From: Monosiga brevicollis MX1 | Taxonomy: Eukaryota > Opisthokonta > Choanoflagellata > Craspedida > Salpingoecidae | Length of the DNA: 13,946 nt | Direction: 5' to 3' | Assembly: GCF_000002865.3 (NCBI RefSeq) | Contig: NW_001865059.1 | Span: 16,568 to 30,513, forward strand | Position numbers and translations under genes: made by a program | The notes under the pieces: model-generated | The model's database searches: none | Told to the model about the DNA's origin: nothing | What the model saw: the letters and a program-made list of their open reading frames with translations, nothing else | Shown here: positions 1 through 11,400 of the stretch, one piece after another | Layout of the letters: each line of letters starts with the position of its first letter | Position numbering within the stretch: the first letter of the stretch is position 1

Positions 1-59
1 ACCTCTCTGTTCGGCTTCCCCCTCTCTTCTCGAAAGCGAAGGGCTCCAAGCCGATCTCT

Positions 60-60
<1 letters not shown>

Positions 61-92
<32 letters not shown>
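61..92. repeat. (CGT)n trinucleotide microsatellite upstream of NEIL1
   Basis: A perfect run of about ten CGT units lies 127 bp before the NEIL1 start codon, in the probable promoter or 5' leader. It follows a CT-rich stretch (1-60), a common context for TATA-less promoters, though no TATA box or initiator can be assigned. The count may vary between strains. Confidence 0.95.
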
Positions 93-93
<1 letters not shown>

Positions 94-97
94 ACAC

Positions 98-181
98 ATG
101 CGGGCGCGTCCGGCAGCAAGAGCAAGGACCTCAGAGCAGAGCAGAAGGCTGACTGTCGTCTTTGTCAAAGTGTTCGAGTAA
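98..181 (+). other. Possible upstream ORF in NEIL1 5' leader (27 codons)
   Basis: An ATG just after the CGT repeat opens a 27-codon frame ending in TAA at 179-181, 37 bp before the NEIL1 ATG. It is Arg-rich with no recognisable domain. If transcription begins upstream of 98 it could reduce or tune NEIL1 translation. The transcription start is unknown, so this may be chance. Confidence 0.35.
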
Positions 182-218
182 GGGATTTGGGTTTGGCCAC
201 AAATCTGCAACTGTCGCC

Positions 219-2047
219 ATGCCCGAGGGGCCAGAGCTCCATTACATGGCCTCCTTCATCAACCGTGTGGCTGAGCAGCATGCCCCTTTCCAACGAGTCA
301 GCACCAGCAGGCTCGCTACAAACCCCCGCAAGCATCCAGGTGCGCAGGGCTCGACGTGCGACAAGGCTTGGTGCATGCCACGCCAAAATTAACCCAGAAA
401 CCTGTTTGCTTTCTTTGTCTTTGCTCGACGATTTTGCTGCCAAGCCCTGCCTAAATTGCCCAAGCATTTCACTCTGCGTGCTGAAAGCCACGGCAAAGAA
501 TTGCGCATCGAGGTGCTTAATGCTCGGTCCAAGTCCCGTGTCAAGTAAGTTGAAGTGCTCTTTTGGCTTCTTCTTGTTGTTCTCATCATGACGGTGACGC
601 CTCTTTCGTTGCTGGGGTTTATCAGGCCTGCAGCGAGCTTGGTGATGACCATGGGGATGGTGCGTTTCCCATTTTGGACCCGCCTTGACCCGCTGAAGTT
701 TGTTCACCTGACCGCTCACCTCATCCATGCTTTCTGTCCACATGTCAAAACAATGCCAGTCGGGCAACTTTTACTGGCTGGCTGCAGCCGATTTGGATCA
801 ACACCCGCATGCTCATTTGCGTTTTCACGCCGCCAAAGGCGTGCTCTGCTACGAAGATCCACGTCGGTCTGTGTGGGCGCCTACGCACCTCGGCAAATTG
901 CAAGACACCGTCATAAAATCCAGGTCGATGGCAGCCAATAACTGAGCGGTTTCTTCTTTTCCGTAGGTTTGGTGGATGGAGAATAGGGCACGCCTGGTCT
1001 TCTGAACGAGGACCATGTGTCATTCAAACTGGCATTGGTGAGTTTGCAACTCACATAAAAGCACACCTGTCCGATAAGATATTGCAAACAGTACGTCAAG
1101 CAAACACATCATCATGATCAAACTCGCAGCAACACCTCTCTCCAGTGGTTTTATCTCATGGGGCCTCCCCCAGCAAGCCATCTGTAGCATCATGATGGAC
1201 CAGCGATATTTCAACGGCATTGGAAATTACTTGCGCGCAGAAATTTTGCACCGGTATGCGGCGCTTCGTGGCTGGTCAAAGTGGCTGCGTCAAGCATTTG
1301 ATTGGTGGCTCACAATCCAATCTCCCTGCACCCCACCTCATCTTTGGTCCCGGTGTCTCAAAGGGCCAACATCCACCCTTTTGCGCAGGCAGCGGAGGTG
1401 CTGGCCAAAGCTGTCGCCTGCAGTCCCACGCAAGGCTTGCTGGCCATCATGCGCGCAGTTTTAACCGAATCCTCAGAGATTCTCAACGAATACGGCTTTG
1501 CCTTGGGTGATGAGCAGCGCAATGCCGCATTTGTCAATTGGTTACAGTGCTATGGCAAGTTGGCCAAAGCACTTGACGCCCAACGGCGAACCATCTGGTA
1601 CGCATACCAGAACCCAACCCTTCCAACTCCCAAGTGTTTCCAACACGTTTCTTGCTCGATTGTAAAATTTCAAATTAGCCACAGCCCCTGATAGTCGGTC
1701 TCATCTGATCTATTGACATTAACAACACCTTAACAAGCGCGTTCTGGCATTGCCATGGCAGGTTTGGCCTATCCACTCCAAAGCATAAGGTAATGGTGCT
1801 TCCTCCAAACTATGACGAGCGAATGCTTCGCCGTGAGTTTTTGGGACGCGCCGCAGTGGCACAAACGCAAGTCTTGGCACACGCCTCATCGCCGTTGCTA
1901 GCCCCCGATTTTCTCAAGAAGCGCCGCGGTAAGCGAGCACACTCTGAACCAGCATCCTCCCTAAATTCAAGTTCAGACGCCGCCGAAGCAGCCCAAAACA
2001 TGCCGCATGCAGCGGACCAAACGGAGCGGCGCCCCAACCGGCTGTAA
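219..2047 (+). CDS. NEIL1: NEIL1-like Nei/Fpg-family DNA glycosylase and AP lyase, 8 exons, complete
   Basis: Exons are 219-339, 445-544, 626-659, 760-866, 967-1090, 1174-1253, 1364-1597 and 1762-2047, joining to 361 aa (human NEIL1 is 390). All seven introns are GT-AG and phases agree. Family role: removes oxidised bases in base excision repair, then cleaves the abasic strand by beta/delta elimination, in the nucleus. Seen: it starts MPEGPEL, with Pro2 the expected Schiff-base nucleophile and Glu3. Because Pro2 must follow the initiator Met, ATG 219 is the only workable start. Lys58 in GKEL matches the human catalytic Lys54. Met85 (GMSG), Arg120 and Phe122 (RRF) match the void-filling triad. 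The H2TH motif DQRYFNGIGNYLRAEIL lies at residues 171-187. RRTIWF (263-268) is the zincless-finger arginine region, with no zinc cysteines. The C-tail is low-complexity with KKRRGKR at 319-325, a probable nuclear localisation signal. It converges on SMG1. Identification is strong; exact splice sites are inferred from phase and similarity. Confidence 0.93.
626..659 (+). other. NEIL1: NEIL1 microexon 3 (34 bp)
   Basis: Bounded by acceptor TTTATCAG and donor GTGCGT, it encodes the end of a Lys codon plus 11 residues ending MGM. It joins phase 0 to SGNFYWL, restoring the GMSG motif with the void-filling Met. Without it the frame breaks, so its inclusion is required by phase and by family alignment. 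Confidence 0.85.
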
Positions 2048-2257
2048 AGGCATCCCACTTTGGGACGAGCACCGAGCTAGAACATGACATTGTCCCACTC
2101 CCACGAACCCGCCGGAAAATGAAAATTTGCCCCGAGCCACGCGCTACAGGTCAAGAGGTCACCCCAAACATCCGACCGCGACGCAGCCCCCGGTTGGTCC
2201 TACAAAGAAACGATTCAAGCGTCTAAACTAGAGTAAAATGAGCATCCTGATGGATAC
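2048..2257. other. Intergenic gap between convergent NEIL1 and SMG1 3' ends
   Basis: Only 210 bp separate the NEIL1 TAA (2045-2047) from the SMG1 TGA (2258-2260, minus). No AATAAA is present on either strand. AGTAAA at 2232-2237 (plus) is a possible variant poly(A) signal for NEIL1. The 3' UTRs of the two genes probably abut or overlap. No ORF or RNA gene was seen. Confidence 0.8.
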
Positions 2258-2335
2258 TCACACCCAGGGCGTCCAGCCCTCGAACATACGGCACAGATTG
2301 TCAATCGAGATTGCCTCGCGAATGACAGCATCCAC
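2258..2335 (-). other. SMG1: Last SMG1 exon, end of the FATC domain
   Basis: A 78-bp exon encodes 25 residues and TGA: it opens VDAVIREA, continues SIDNLCRMF and ends EGWTPWV. This matches the extreme C-terminus of SMG1-type FATC, with the terminal tryptophans. The preceding exon ends in STSDQ at 2540 after a FATC helix containing YALAIWSRVR. The junction is phase 0 (CAG, intron GTGCGT...TTTTAG, then GTG). A single long open frame would miss this exon because it runs into the intron instead. Confidence 0.93.
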
Positions 2336-2441
2336 CTAAAACAACACAATAGATGGGAAATTCATGTGAGAAGGCCCGGTCCATGCCCGTAATTTTGAAA
2401 AAAAAAAAAAAAACAAAAAAAACAAAAACAAAAAACAAAAC

Positions 2442-2472
<31 letters not shown>

Positions 2473-5400
2473 AAAAAAAACATTTCTCGACGCAAGCACA
2501 GAAATACACACAATCACCCAAAAGCAAGAAGCAACGCACCTGGTCCGAAGTCGAGAGAGCCCCATCGTCCTTGCCGACTCGCCCCAACAACTTTTGACGG
2601 ACTCGCGACCAAATGGCTAGAGCATACTTGCTCCGTTGCGGCGCATTATTGGCCATCTCAGAGGTCATCTTTGCAGTTTCGTTCTCAGTATCAACAACGC
2701 CACTTGTCTCCTCCACAAGCGCATCGCCCGCAGCGCTGTGCAGCGAGACCAAAGCATCATGGGAGCGGCCCACGGCATTTGCCAAGTCGCGGAAGTCTGG
2801 CGTCTGGTCGTTGGCGATGAGACGCACAAGGTCCTTTTGCACCCTGGTAGAACCATCTTTGTCGGCTGTGTCCGACGGAAGGGTGCTTTGTGTCCACGAT
2901 TCAAGAAGCTCACTAGGCTCGGCGGCCTGTAGCACCTCGACAAGGTTGCCAAGCAAGTCCACAGCATCGTCGGCACGCTGAAACCAATCTGCAAATGCAT
3001 TACGCAACACGCGTACTTCTTGGCGGTTTGCCATGCTCGCCTCCAGCAGAGGGTCCAGCTCCTCCACGAGAAATTTGAACTCCAGAACGGCATTGCGAAT
3101 CAGGTCATTGGCTTCCTCAACCTGCTCTCCTAGCCCTGGTAGCGTCTTGCGCAATTGGCTCTCCTGCTGGCGAGTTTGACCAACCAACTTTGGCACCTGA
3201 AGCTGCCGCTCAGCAAGCCATGCACGTGACAAGTAGCCATCCGGTGCATGTTCCTTCAATCCTTCAGGCAATCGAGCCTCCAGCGTTGCCGCACTGGCGC
3301 GGTGCCTTTCCAGCTGTTCACACGACATGCGCAGGCGCTCCAACAAGGTGCTGTGGCGCTGTTCAAGCGCTTTCGTGTCATCAACCATCATGCGGAACGT
3401 CTCAAAATGTACTGAGGCGGTGGTGACGCCGATAAGCAGGCTGCAGGTCTTGTGGTCGTGCAGCAGACGGGAGGCATCCGCTTGAAGCTGCTGCTCGAAA
3501 GCGATGGCAAGCTCGCTGGCCGTCTTGCTGGAGCTTGCACTCCAGCGCACGCGCTGCAACAGAGCTTGTGCCTTTTCGTCGTATGCGGCCTGCACTTCTC
3601 GAGATTCTTTGTGGGACGCTTCCAGCCTTTGAGTGGCCGAGCGGAGCTCTCGCACCGTCTTGAGCAATTCCGAAACAAATGGAGCGGGTGATGTGTCAAG
3701 GAGGTGCGGGGCATGCACCCATTCGAAATGGCGCAAGTGCCGCTCCGAGGCCTGGACTGCAGCCTGTGCCTTTTCTAAATCACGCTGCAGCATGGCAATC
3801 TGTCGATATTCAACAAGAGTTTCGAGCGAACCCTCAACCAAACGCTGTGCCTGAGTCATGCGGTCAGATCGCGTCGCATTGTGTGAAATGGCCCGGCGAG
3901 TAAAGTTGTCCAGTAGTTCGGCATCTGACGGCATCTCGCTACCAGATGCCCAGTGGTCAGCACCCATCTTAATGGCATTGACCCCCAAATCAAGGAGACG
4001 GCCGGCAACATAGCAGCGAATACCTTGCGGAAGAACTTGGTGAAAACGCTGTTTAAACAGCTCCGCGTGGTAGTCGCGGAGTTTGTCTTCGGCCGCCAGA
4101 AGAGATGCTGGCTCGTCCTCATCGCCCGCTGCAGACTCGCGCTTGCTTGTTTGCTGCTCATGCACTCGCAACAGGGCCTTGAGTGCCCCCACGGCCGCGT
4201 CCAGCGCTTGAAGGCGACTCAAGGCCGTCTCAAAGGCAAGATCATCCGTAAAAGCCGGAAAGACTTGGTTAATGCCCGCCCAAGCCCACGGGGATTTGAT
4301 GGTAGCCAGTTCAGCCCAGCGCTGAAGCAACACGTCACTGGCGCCTGCAAGGCGCATGCTAACTCGTTGGATACTCGCCCCAAATGCCGACCGAGGCAGC
4401 TTTGCAAATCGCTCCTCTGTTACAGCGCAAATCTCGGCGCGTAGAGGTCCGGATACACGGTCCGAGACACTGGCATTCACCGCATTTTTCAAAAGACGGT
4501 GTAGACCACTCAAGTCCTGTATCAGTTGGCGAGCGTCGGCAACCGCGTCGGCGTCTGCTTGCATATGTTCATAGAGCTCTTCCACTAGGCGTGGTACGTC
4601 CATGAGCGACGACTCAAGTCGACGGAGCGCACTCACTGTCACCGACAAGGTGCTACACAGCGCTTGGGCTTCCGGTCGCACCTCGGCTTGCTCTGGTACT
4701 ACAACGGTTAAATCCAAATCGACTAGGTGCTGCAACTCGTGTGTAGTCTCAAGCACGCAAAGTAGATCTCGTGTTTTGATGATACGTTGCGCTCCGTGCT
4801 CCAGTTGCTGGATTGGTTTGCAGCGATTCAGGAGGGCCTGGAGCAGAACCAAGCGCAGGGCAAGGAGCTGCTGTCCTGGGATGCCGCCAGCATCGGCCGT
4901 GGCTAAAGCGGCAATGTTAGCACGCTGCTCATCGATTCGGGCCTGCAACACCGTGACATCCCTCAAGCGGCCTTGGCGCTGCTCAACGTCTCGCAAGCCG
5001 CGGCGGGCCGCTTCGCAGTCCCGGGTAAGGATGGCATGCCGTGACGCCAATGGGGCGGTCAGAGCGCGCGGCAGGGTCTGCTCCACCTCTCGCAGCATGG
5101 CCAAGCACGTGGCCGAGCTTGGGTTGGCAAGCACTGTCTCAAAAATCAGTCTCCATTTGTGCACACGATTCTGGGGCAGGACTTCCGGTGGATAGGAGAG
5201 GGCCACTCGAATGTAGCCCTGCAGGCGCCCTGCAACTTCAAGCATGTGCTCGTGACGATTGCTCATAACCCGGCGCGCTGCAGCTCGTGCAAACTGCAGC
5301 TCATTGAGCGCACCGTTCTGGCCGATCGTGCCCATAAATCGGTCAAAGTTCTCCGGCGTGGCTGAGATCGCTCCGGGCGCCACCTCTAAAGCTGCAAGCA

Positions 5401-8400
5401 CCTCCTTCAGCTGGCCCGTCTTGATGGCCTGAAAAGCGACTAGGTGCTGATCATACCACGAATTGCACGAGCGGTGAGACTCCTTAATCTGCTCGAGCAA
5501 CTGATTGACAGCGCTTTGCTGCTTCTTCTCGTGCTCGTACAGGGCCTCCAACGGCTCGAGCGTTTGTTGTGTGCTGGCATTGGCCTGCCGCAACAGCTGT
5601 AGCTCTCGCTCGAAGCCACGAAGCTCATCAATGGCACCAAGATATTCACGAAGACCGCGGAGAGCCTCATCTGCCGCCTTCGCACCTTGGGGCAAGGCCG
5701 CGGTCAAACGCCCCCGATTGGCAAGAAGTGGGGACTTCATCTCATCAATGCGAGCCGAAAGCAGGCTCTCGTTCATGTCTTGCTCCATCGCACGCCGCTT
5801 GGCCATTTCCTGCGCGTCTTTGGCCCAATCGACAAGCGGGTCATGCACAAAGGCTTCAAGCAGCGTAAGGAGCACTTCCTTCGAACGCTTGAGCTCGCGC
5901 AGCGTAAACTCCGCATGCTGGCGGAAGGGCCCATGCAGGCCAGCAATCCCGAGCGCTTCCACAAAATTGGCGGAGAGACGAAAGGGTACCTGCTCTGGCA
6001 CGCGCAACTTGGTTCCCTTTTCAAAGGCGACGTTGTAATCAATGTGAACAAGCTCGCCCGTGTGCGCATCGAGAAGGATGTTGTCCAGGTGGCGGTCACC
6101 CAGCCCAACCACGTAGCCAATCATCGAATTGACTGCTAGACTGGACGTATAGTTTCCCAATACCTCGAGCCAAGCGGCCGATGAGGGGCTCATCACATGC
6201 AATTCACGCGACAAAATCTGATTCGAGGTCTTTGAAAGCGTTTTGAAGGCGCGGCGCAGGGCTTCGAGGGGCCACTGCTCACGAGGCGTGCCCTTGCGCA
6301 CGTTCATGCGATCCAAAACCTGACGCAGCTCGACTTGAAACTGGTGCTGTGGTCGAAGGGGTGCGCTTGGCGCACGCTTGCTCTTCTTGGCCTGATGCTC
6401 AGCGCGCTGCGCCTCGTACTCGGCTTGCTGCCAGGTTCGATACAGCTGAAACATGGGGACCGTATGATCCACCCACTGAATCAAGCCACTCCGTGGACCA
6501 AGAGGCGTAACATTGTAGTTGCGTGCGCGAACATGAGATCGCGCGTGGCGCGCTCGGGGTGCAAGCAAGGCATTAATCGTGTCGAGAATCTGCATCATTC
6601 GCTCATCCAAGTGCAGGTCTTCCATGCCTTTGAACAGGAACTTGTACCGGTGCCCATCTGTTCCAAGCAATGTCAGCCTTTTGGGCTTTGTTTTGGATGG
6701 CAGGACGTGGACTTCGGGCTGAAAGGATTGGATCAGAACGACGCTTGATCGGCGGGATGTTGGGTGTGGCGTAGGTTCGGCGGTGCTTTCATGAGGCCCG
6801 TCGGTCACAGGCAGAGCATCAACGCCTGGCATGGACACGTTGGTCACAGTGCTCTGGGCAAGGCGTGGTGAAATTTCATGTAAAGTCAGGGCTGAGCGCG
6901 CGGCAACTGCTTGGGTGAGGCGTTCAAGTAGGCGGTGGAAAGGCGCGACGGCTCGGTCCACAGAATAGCCAAAATGTTGTGCATCGTCGAGCCGAGCTGC
7001 TCGAACGGCTGGGGTTGTTAGTGCATCAATGGTCGCATCAATGATCGGAGAAAACTCCGTGATGAACCACTGTTCATGCTTCGTCTCCGCCTCGCGCGCT
7101 GTGGTCTTGGCTTTGAGCGAGCGCATCGCTTCAATGATGGGCGTCAGAATGGCAGCATGCTTTTGCATCATGAGACGTTGCTTTTGTGCGGCCAGAAGAC
7201 TATCGTTCTGTGCCAAGCGCGCCAGCTCATCCTCCAATTGGCGCAATCGACGTGCAAGATCCGGCTGGAGGTGCGTCATCAAGTCCAACCAGCGTTCCTC
7301 CCAGAGGACAGTTATACGCTGCAATTCGCTGATCATGGCCTCAAGTTCAGCGACCATGGCATGGTCATGTTCTTGAAGGCTGAGGCGAATGGCTTGAAAG
7401 CTGTTTTTGGTGATCTTGTCTGTGGCAGAGGTCAGGCCCACCACACTGGGATACAGCAAAGCGTGAGGGGCAAACTGGCCCACGCGGATAAGGAGCTGGA
7501 CAATCGTCTGGCGGACAATTTCAGAGCGCACGCCCACGCGGCTAAATAGCTGCGGGACGATTGCCACCCAAGGTTCAGCGATGCTCTGGGCAAAGCCATA
7601 GGCCAAAACATCATACAAGTCTTGGCCGTAGCGTTCCAGCAGACGGATGAGCCGCAGAGTTGCGGTCAGACGGCCCTCGTTGGCATGGCCCAGCTGATTG
7701 GCAGTGCCAACATAGTGTAGACGGAGCGCCGCAAAGTACTGCCGTGCAGCAATGTTGAAGAGATGAAGCGCGCGCAAGTGGATCTGGTTCCACAGCTGCT
7801 CAAAGCGGTCCAGCACTTGTACCTGAGCCTTGGGCAATTGGGCGAGGACTGCCTGACGAAGAGCGCTGGTGCTGGTTGCTCGCAGCTCTTCGAGGGGTTG
7901 CTCGTGGTGCAGCGAATGTGAGTCACCCACATGCCAGGAACCCAACGCCCGCTCAATAGCCGCTCTGGCCTGTGGCTCACTGTGAGGCGCATTGTAAAGG
8001 GATAGCATGGTATTCTCATAATCTTGAATCAGCGCCTCAGCTTGCTGACGCTCGTGCTGGGTCAAAAGGATCACGGTGCCGGGGGCCTGCTTCTCAACGA
8101 ACCGCTTTGCCTCGCTGTAACACCAACTGGCGAATTGCAGCTGAGCCTTTGCATATTCCGGGTGCAGAATGCTGGCCAAATGCAAGCTTCGTCCGATGAA
8201 AACCGAGCTCGGCTTGCCGCGCCCTTCGTGAACATCTATTGGCCCAGTCACAAGGCTCACGTGTAAGTCAGATCAACCAGCCAAGTACTGGACAAGACCG
8301 CCTCAAAAAGGCAAAGAGAGTAGCAATCACACACACACGATCAAGGTACTATCATGCAAATCGGTGTGACATGCCAAGAACGTACCATCAAGAAGCTGAT

Positions 8401-11400
8401 TGTCATCATGGGCCAGTGGAAAACTGGGCTGACTTTCGGCAGCTCGGCACAATTGCAACACCTGCTCTGCACAGTCTTCGGGCAGGCGCAGCTCTGGGGT
8501 TTGGCGAATGTGCTTGCAGAGTTTGAGTAGCGCACGTGAAGGCAGAGGACCGCGTCCAGCACGGAAAGTGATGTCCAAATTCTCCTGCGTTGCAGCAGAG
8601 GCAACGACACGAAGGAGACCTTGGGCACCTTCATCGGTCTGTCCCCGAGCAAGGGCTTGTTTCGCATGCTCGTACAATTCTGCGGCAGGACCGCCAACCG
8701 AGGTTGATGAGTCCACCAGGAATCGGGCAGCGGTCTGCAAGTTGCCTGTTCGACGCGCCATGCGCGCCACTCGCAATCGGAACATCGACGAGGGACCCTC
8801 GCCAATAAGATTTGTGTGCTGCTTGAGGAAGCCCACGATTCGCTGCATGGCAATGAGGTCGGCCAAAGTCACGTCGTTGGTCTCCGCAGCAGTCTCCAAA
8901 AGAGACAACGGAAACCCAGCTTCACTGCGATGTACGCTGCTGCGAGACGGGCCAGTGACCGAGTCTTCAACTTTGAGCTGTGCGGATGGGGCCAAAGCGT
9001 AGACTAGGGCGCCAATGCAGCTCAGGCGCGTGGTGAGTTGAATGTTGGCATATCCTGAGGTCCCAGTGGCTCCACACAACATGCCACTCAAGCGTTCCTG
9101 GGATGTGGTCAAGCGGTTGAACGCTGCAGTCGTAGATGCTGGCGACGCGCCTGATGCATGCTGAGCCATTGCCAACAACATCGCCTCATCCGCTTCTCGC
9201 AAACATGCATGCCAGGTCCAAGTATTGGCACCATGTCCGGAAACTCCTGTGCTAGTGGTAGAACCCCCGTTGAAAGCGGCACCGTGCAAGACCTCAATGG
9301 TCGAATGATAGTCAGCCTCATCGAAAAATTGCCAGGCCTTGGAGCTGACTGCTTCACGTTGGGCAGCTTGGGCAGCATGGATAAGCACATCACGGTCTTG
9401 ATGTTGCGCGGACAGGGCTGCAAGGTCACGGTTGCAAGCTTCAAGTGCCTGCCAGTCTGCAAGGGCAACGGCTGCCTTGATGCTGGCTTGCAATACAAAG
9501 TCAGCTTCTGCCCGGTGAGGCTGTGGGAACAAAGGTTGCGCTTCCGTTGATGAGGTTGGGTCGGGCGATGTGCAAGCAGCTACAAAATGGGCACGGTGCT
9601 CGTCGGCCTTGCCACGGGCTCGCTCGTAGTTGGTACTGGCCAGCGCATGAACGACATCCACAAAGGAAAACCAAATGCAATGGCCATCCGCACGCGTGGC
9701 CCCGCTTTGAAGCATAGCCTACACACAGCGACCAAGCAAGAGACAAAACAAGAAACACGTTAGTGCAAGTTGATGCTCGGTCAAATAATACTGTGCAGAA
9801 GAAATAAAACAACGGCCACATCCAGTCACGGTCACCAAGTGCCATGCAGCTCAAAGCATTGATTGGCGGCATACCTGTGGGAGATGGCGACGAAGGAAAG
9901 TCTGGAGGCCGATGAGGTCATCAGCTCGCCTTTCGTGCACCAGCACAGGTACCAGTGTGCAAAAAGTGTACAGGACTTGGATGGCAGCGTTCATCATGTC
10001 TTCAGGTTTGGCTTGCTGCAAAGTTGGCCAGGTCACCGAGATGTGTCAAAACAAAAAAGGTCGGGAAAGAATGTAGAGAATGCTCAAGTCTGGCGATGCA
10101 ACGAGGAAGAAACCCACCTTGAGAAGCCGAACCAGGTCCTTCAGGCGCGCATAGCCGTGGCGAATGGCATCGGCATGTGCACCAAAAGCCGTCGTGACCA
10201 CCAGTGAAGAGGCGTGTAAATTGCGCAGCCATTGATGACAAATCTATTGAGAACAACCCAGGTTTATGCGAGTAAAGAACAGCGGGTTGCATTCAGAACA
10301 CAAAGCACGCCTGCGCTCAACGCGTGATACCTCGCGATTGCCCAAAAAGAAGGCAGAAGCACTTGTTGGCAGAGAAGGACGCATGGCAGTGCCGTGAATT
10401 GCGGCCAAAAGCTATATTAAAGTCAACATGGCGAATTCTGGTTATAACAAAGAGCTTTGGCAGCCACTAAAAAGTCGAGAGGGAGCATTGGGCGCACCTC
10501 ACGTTCCATGGCACCGAGAAACTGCACGAAAGCGGCAACTTGCTGACGAAGCACAATCACCTGCAAAGGTCAGAGCGCGAGGCGCGAATAAGGACGATTC
10601 AACCGGAAAGCAGAACCGCCCCCCACAGGGAATAACACAATGAAAAGCAAAGGGGGAAAAAAAAAATGAGAGCGCCTGACATTGGGGGGGGACGCGTCCT
10701 TGGCCAGTAAGGTCTGGCGCGCGTTGGGTTGCAGAGACTGTGCCAGGTTGCGAATGACATCATTGACAGCCTTGAGCGTCTGTTCTGGCCTGTGTCAAAC
10801 CGCGGCAGTGCAGAAAACGACGAGTCAGCAGCAGCCTTGAGACAAGGTTGATCAAGATACTGGGCTGAAAAACATCCACCACAAGCTACGACTTCCACAA
10901 ACAAGCAATGTGTGGCTATACGTACGGGCCCAGCGGCGTGGTCAGCCGGTGCCGGATGAACGAGTGAGCAATGGGCAACAACAAGGTGTTGAGCAGGTCA
11001 GGTCGTGCAAGCTTGAGATCCAAGCCTGCTTCATCAACCCAATTCCGCGAGAGAGCGTGTACAAGGTGGGAGCCAAGCACCATGTCCCGCAACGACGTGG
11101 CCTCGCTTAGCGTGCTGTCTGCGTCATCGACGGCCGGGCGAAGGAGGGCACGCAAGACTCGTTTGTAGGTGTTGGGTCCGAAGGAAATATCGCCCGCCTT
11201 TCGCATGATGCCCAGTGCCAATCGCGTCTGACAGAGGTTGCGGGGACGGTGCAGGTGTTGAGAAAAGCTGTACGGCACGCTCGGGGCGAAATGTAGTTTG
11301 AGGGCCGGTAAGATACCTGGCGATGAAGGAGCGCTTGAGCAGTGTTCAAGTCGACACTGCCAAAGGGTAAGACGATCATCAACTCGGCAGCGGCCGCCGC

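Noticed and set aside
162-218. In-frame N-terminal extension of NEIL1 upstream of ATG 219
   Set aside because: It contains no ATG, and the catalytic Pro must directly follow the initiator Met.
165-767. 200-residue open frame on the minus strand over NEIL1
   Set aside because: It lies across NEIL1 exons and introns with Arg/His-rich composition and no family resemblance; the plus-strand exons explain the region.
1038-1090. GTGAGT at 1038 as the NEIL1 exon 5 donor
   Set aside because: It would be phase 1 and remove the FATHIKAHLSDKI segment that matches the family; the GTACGT at 1091 fits phase 0 with the next acceptor.
2336-2539. SMG1 ending at 2336 as one long open frame
   Set aside because: The Phe-rich tail is intronic; splicing to 2335 restores a proper FATC end.
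2353-2820. Lys-rich plus-strand frame (KKKKTKKTKTKNK)
   Set aside because: Produced by the A/C low-complexity tract in the SMG1 intron and then antisense to the exon.
4602-5195. 197-residue plus-strand open frame opposite the SMG1 insertion
   Set aside because: Ser/Arg/Cys-rich antisense shadow of a strongly supported SMG1 exon.
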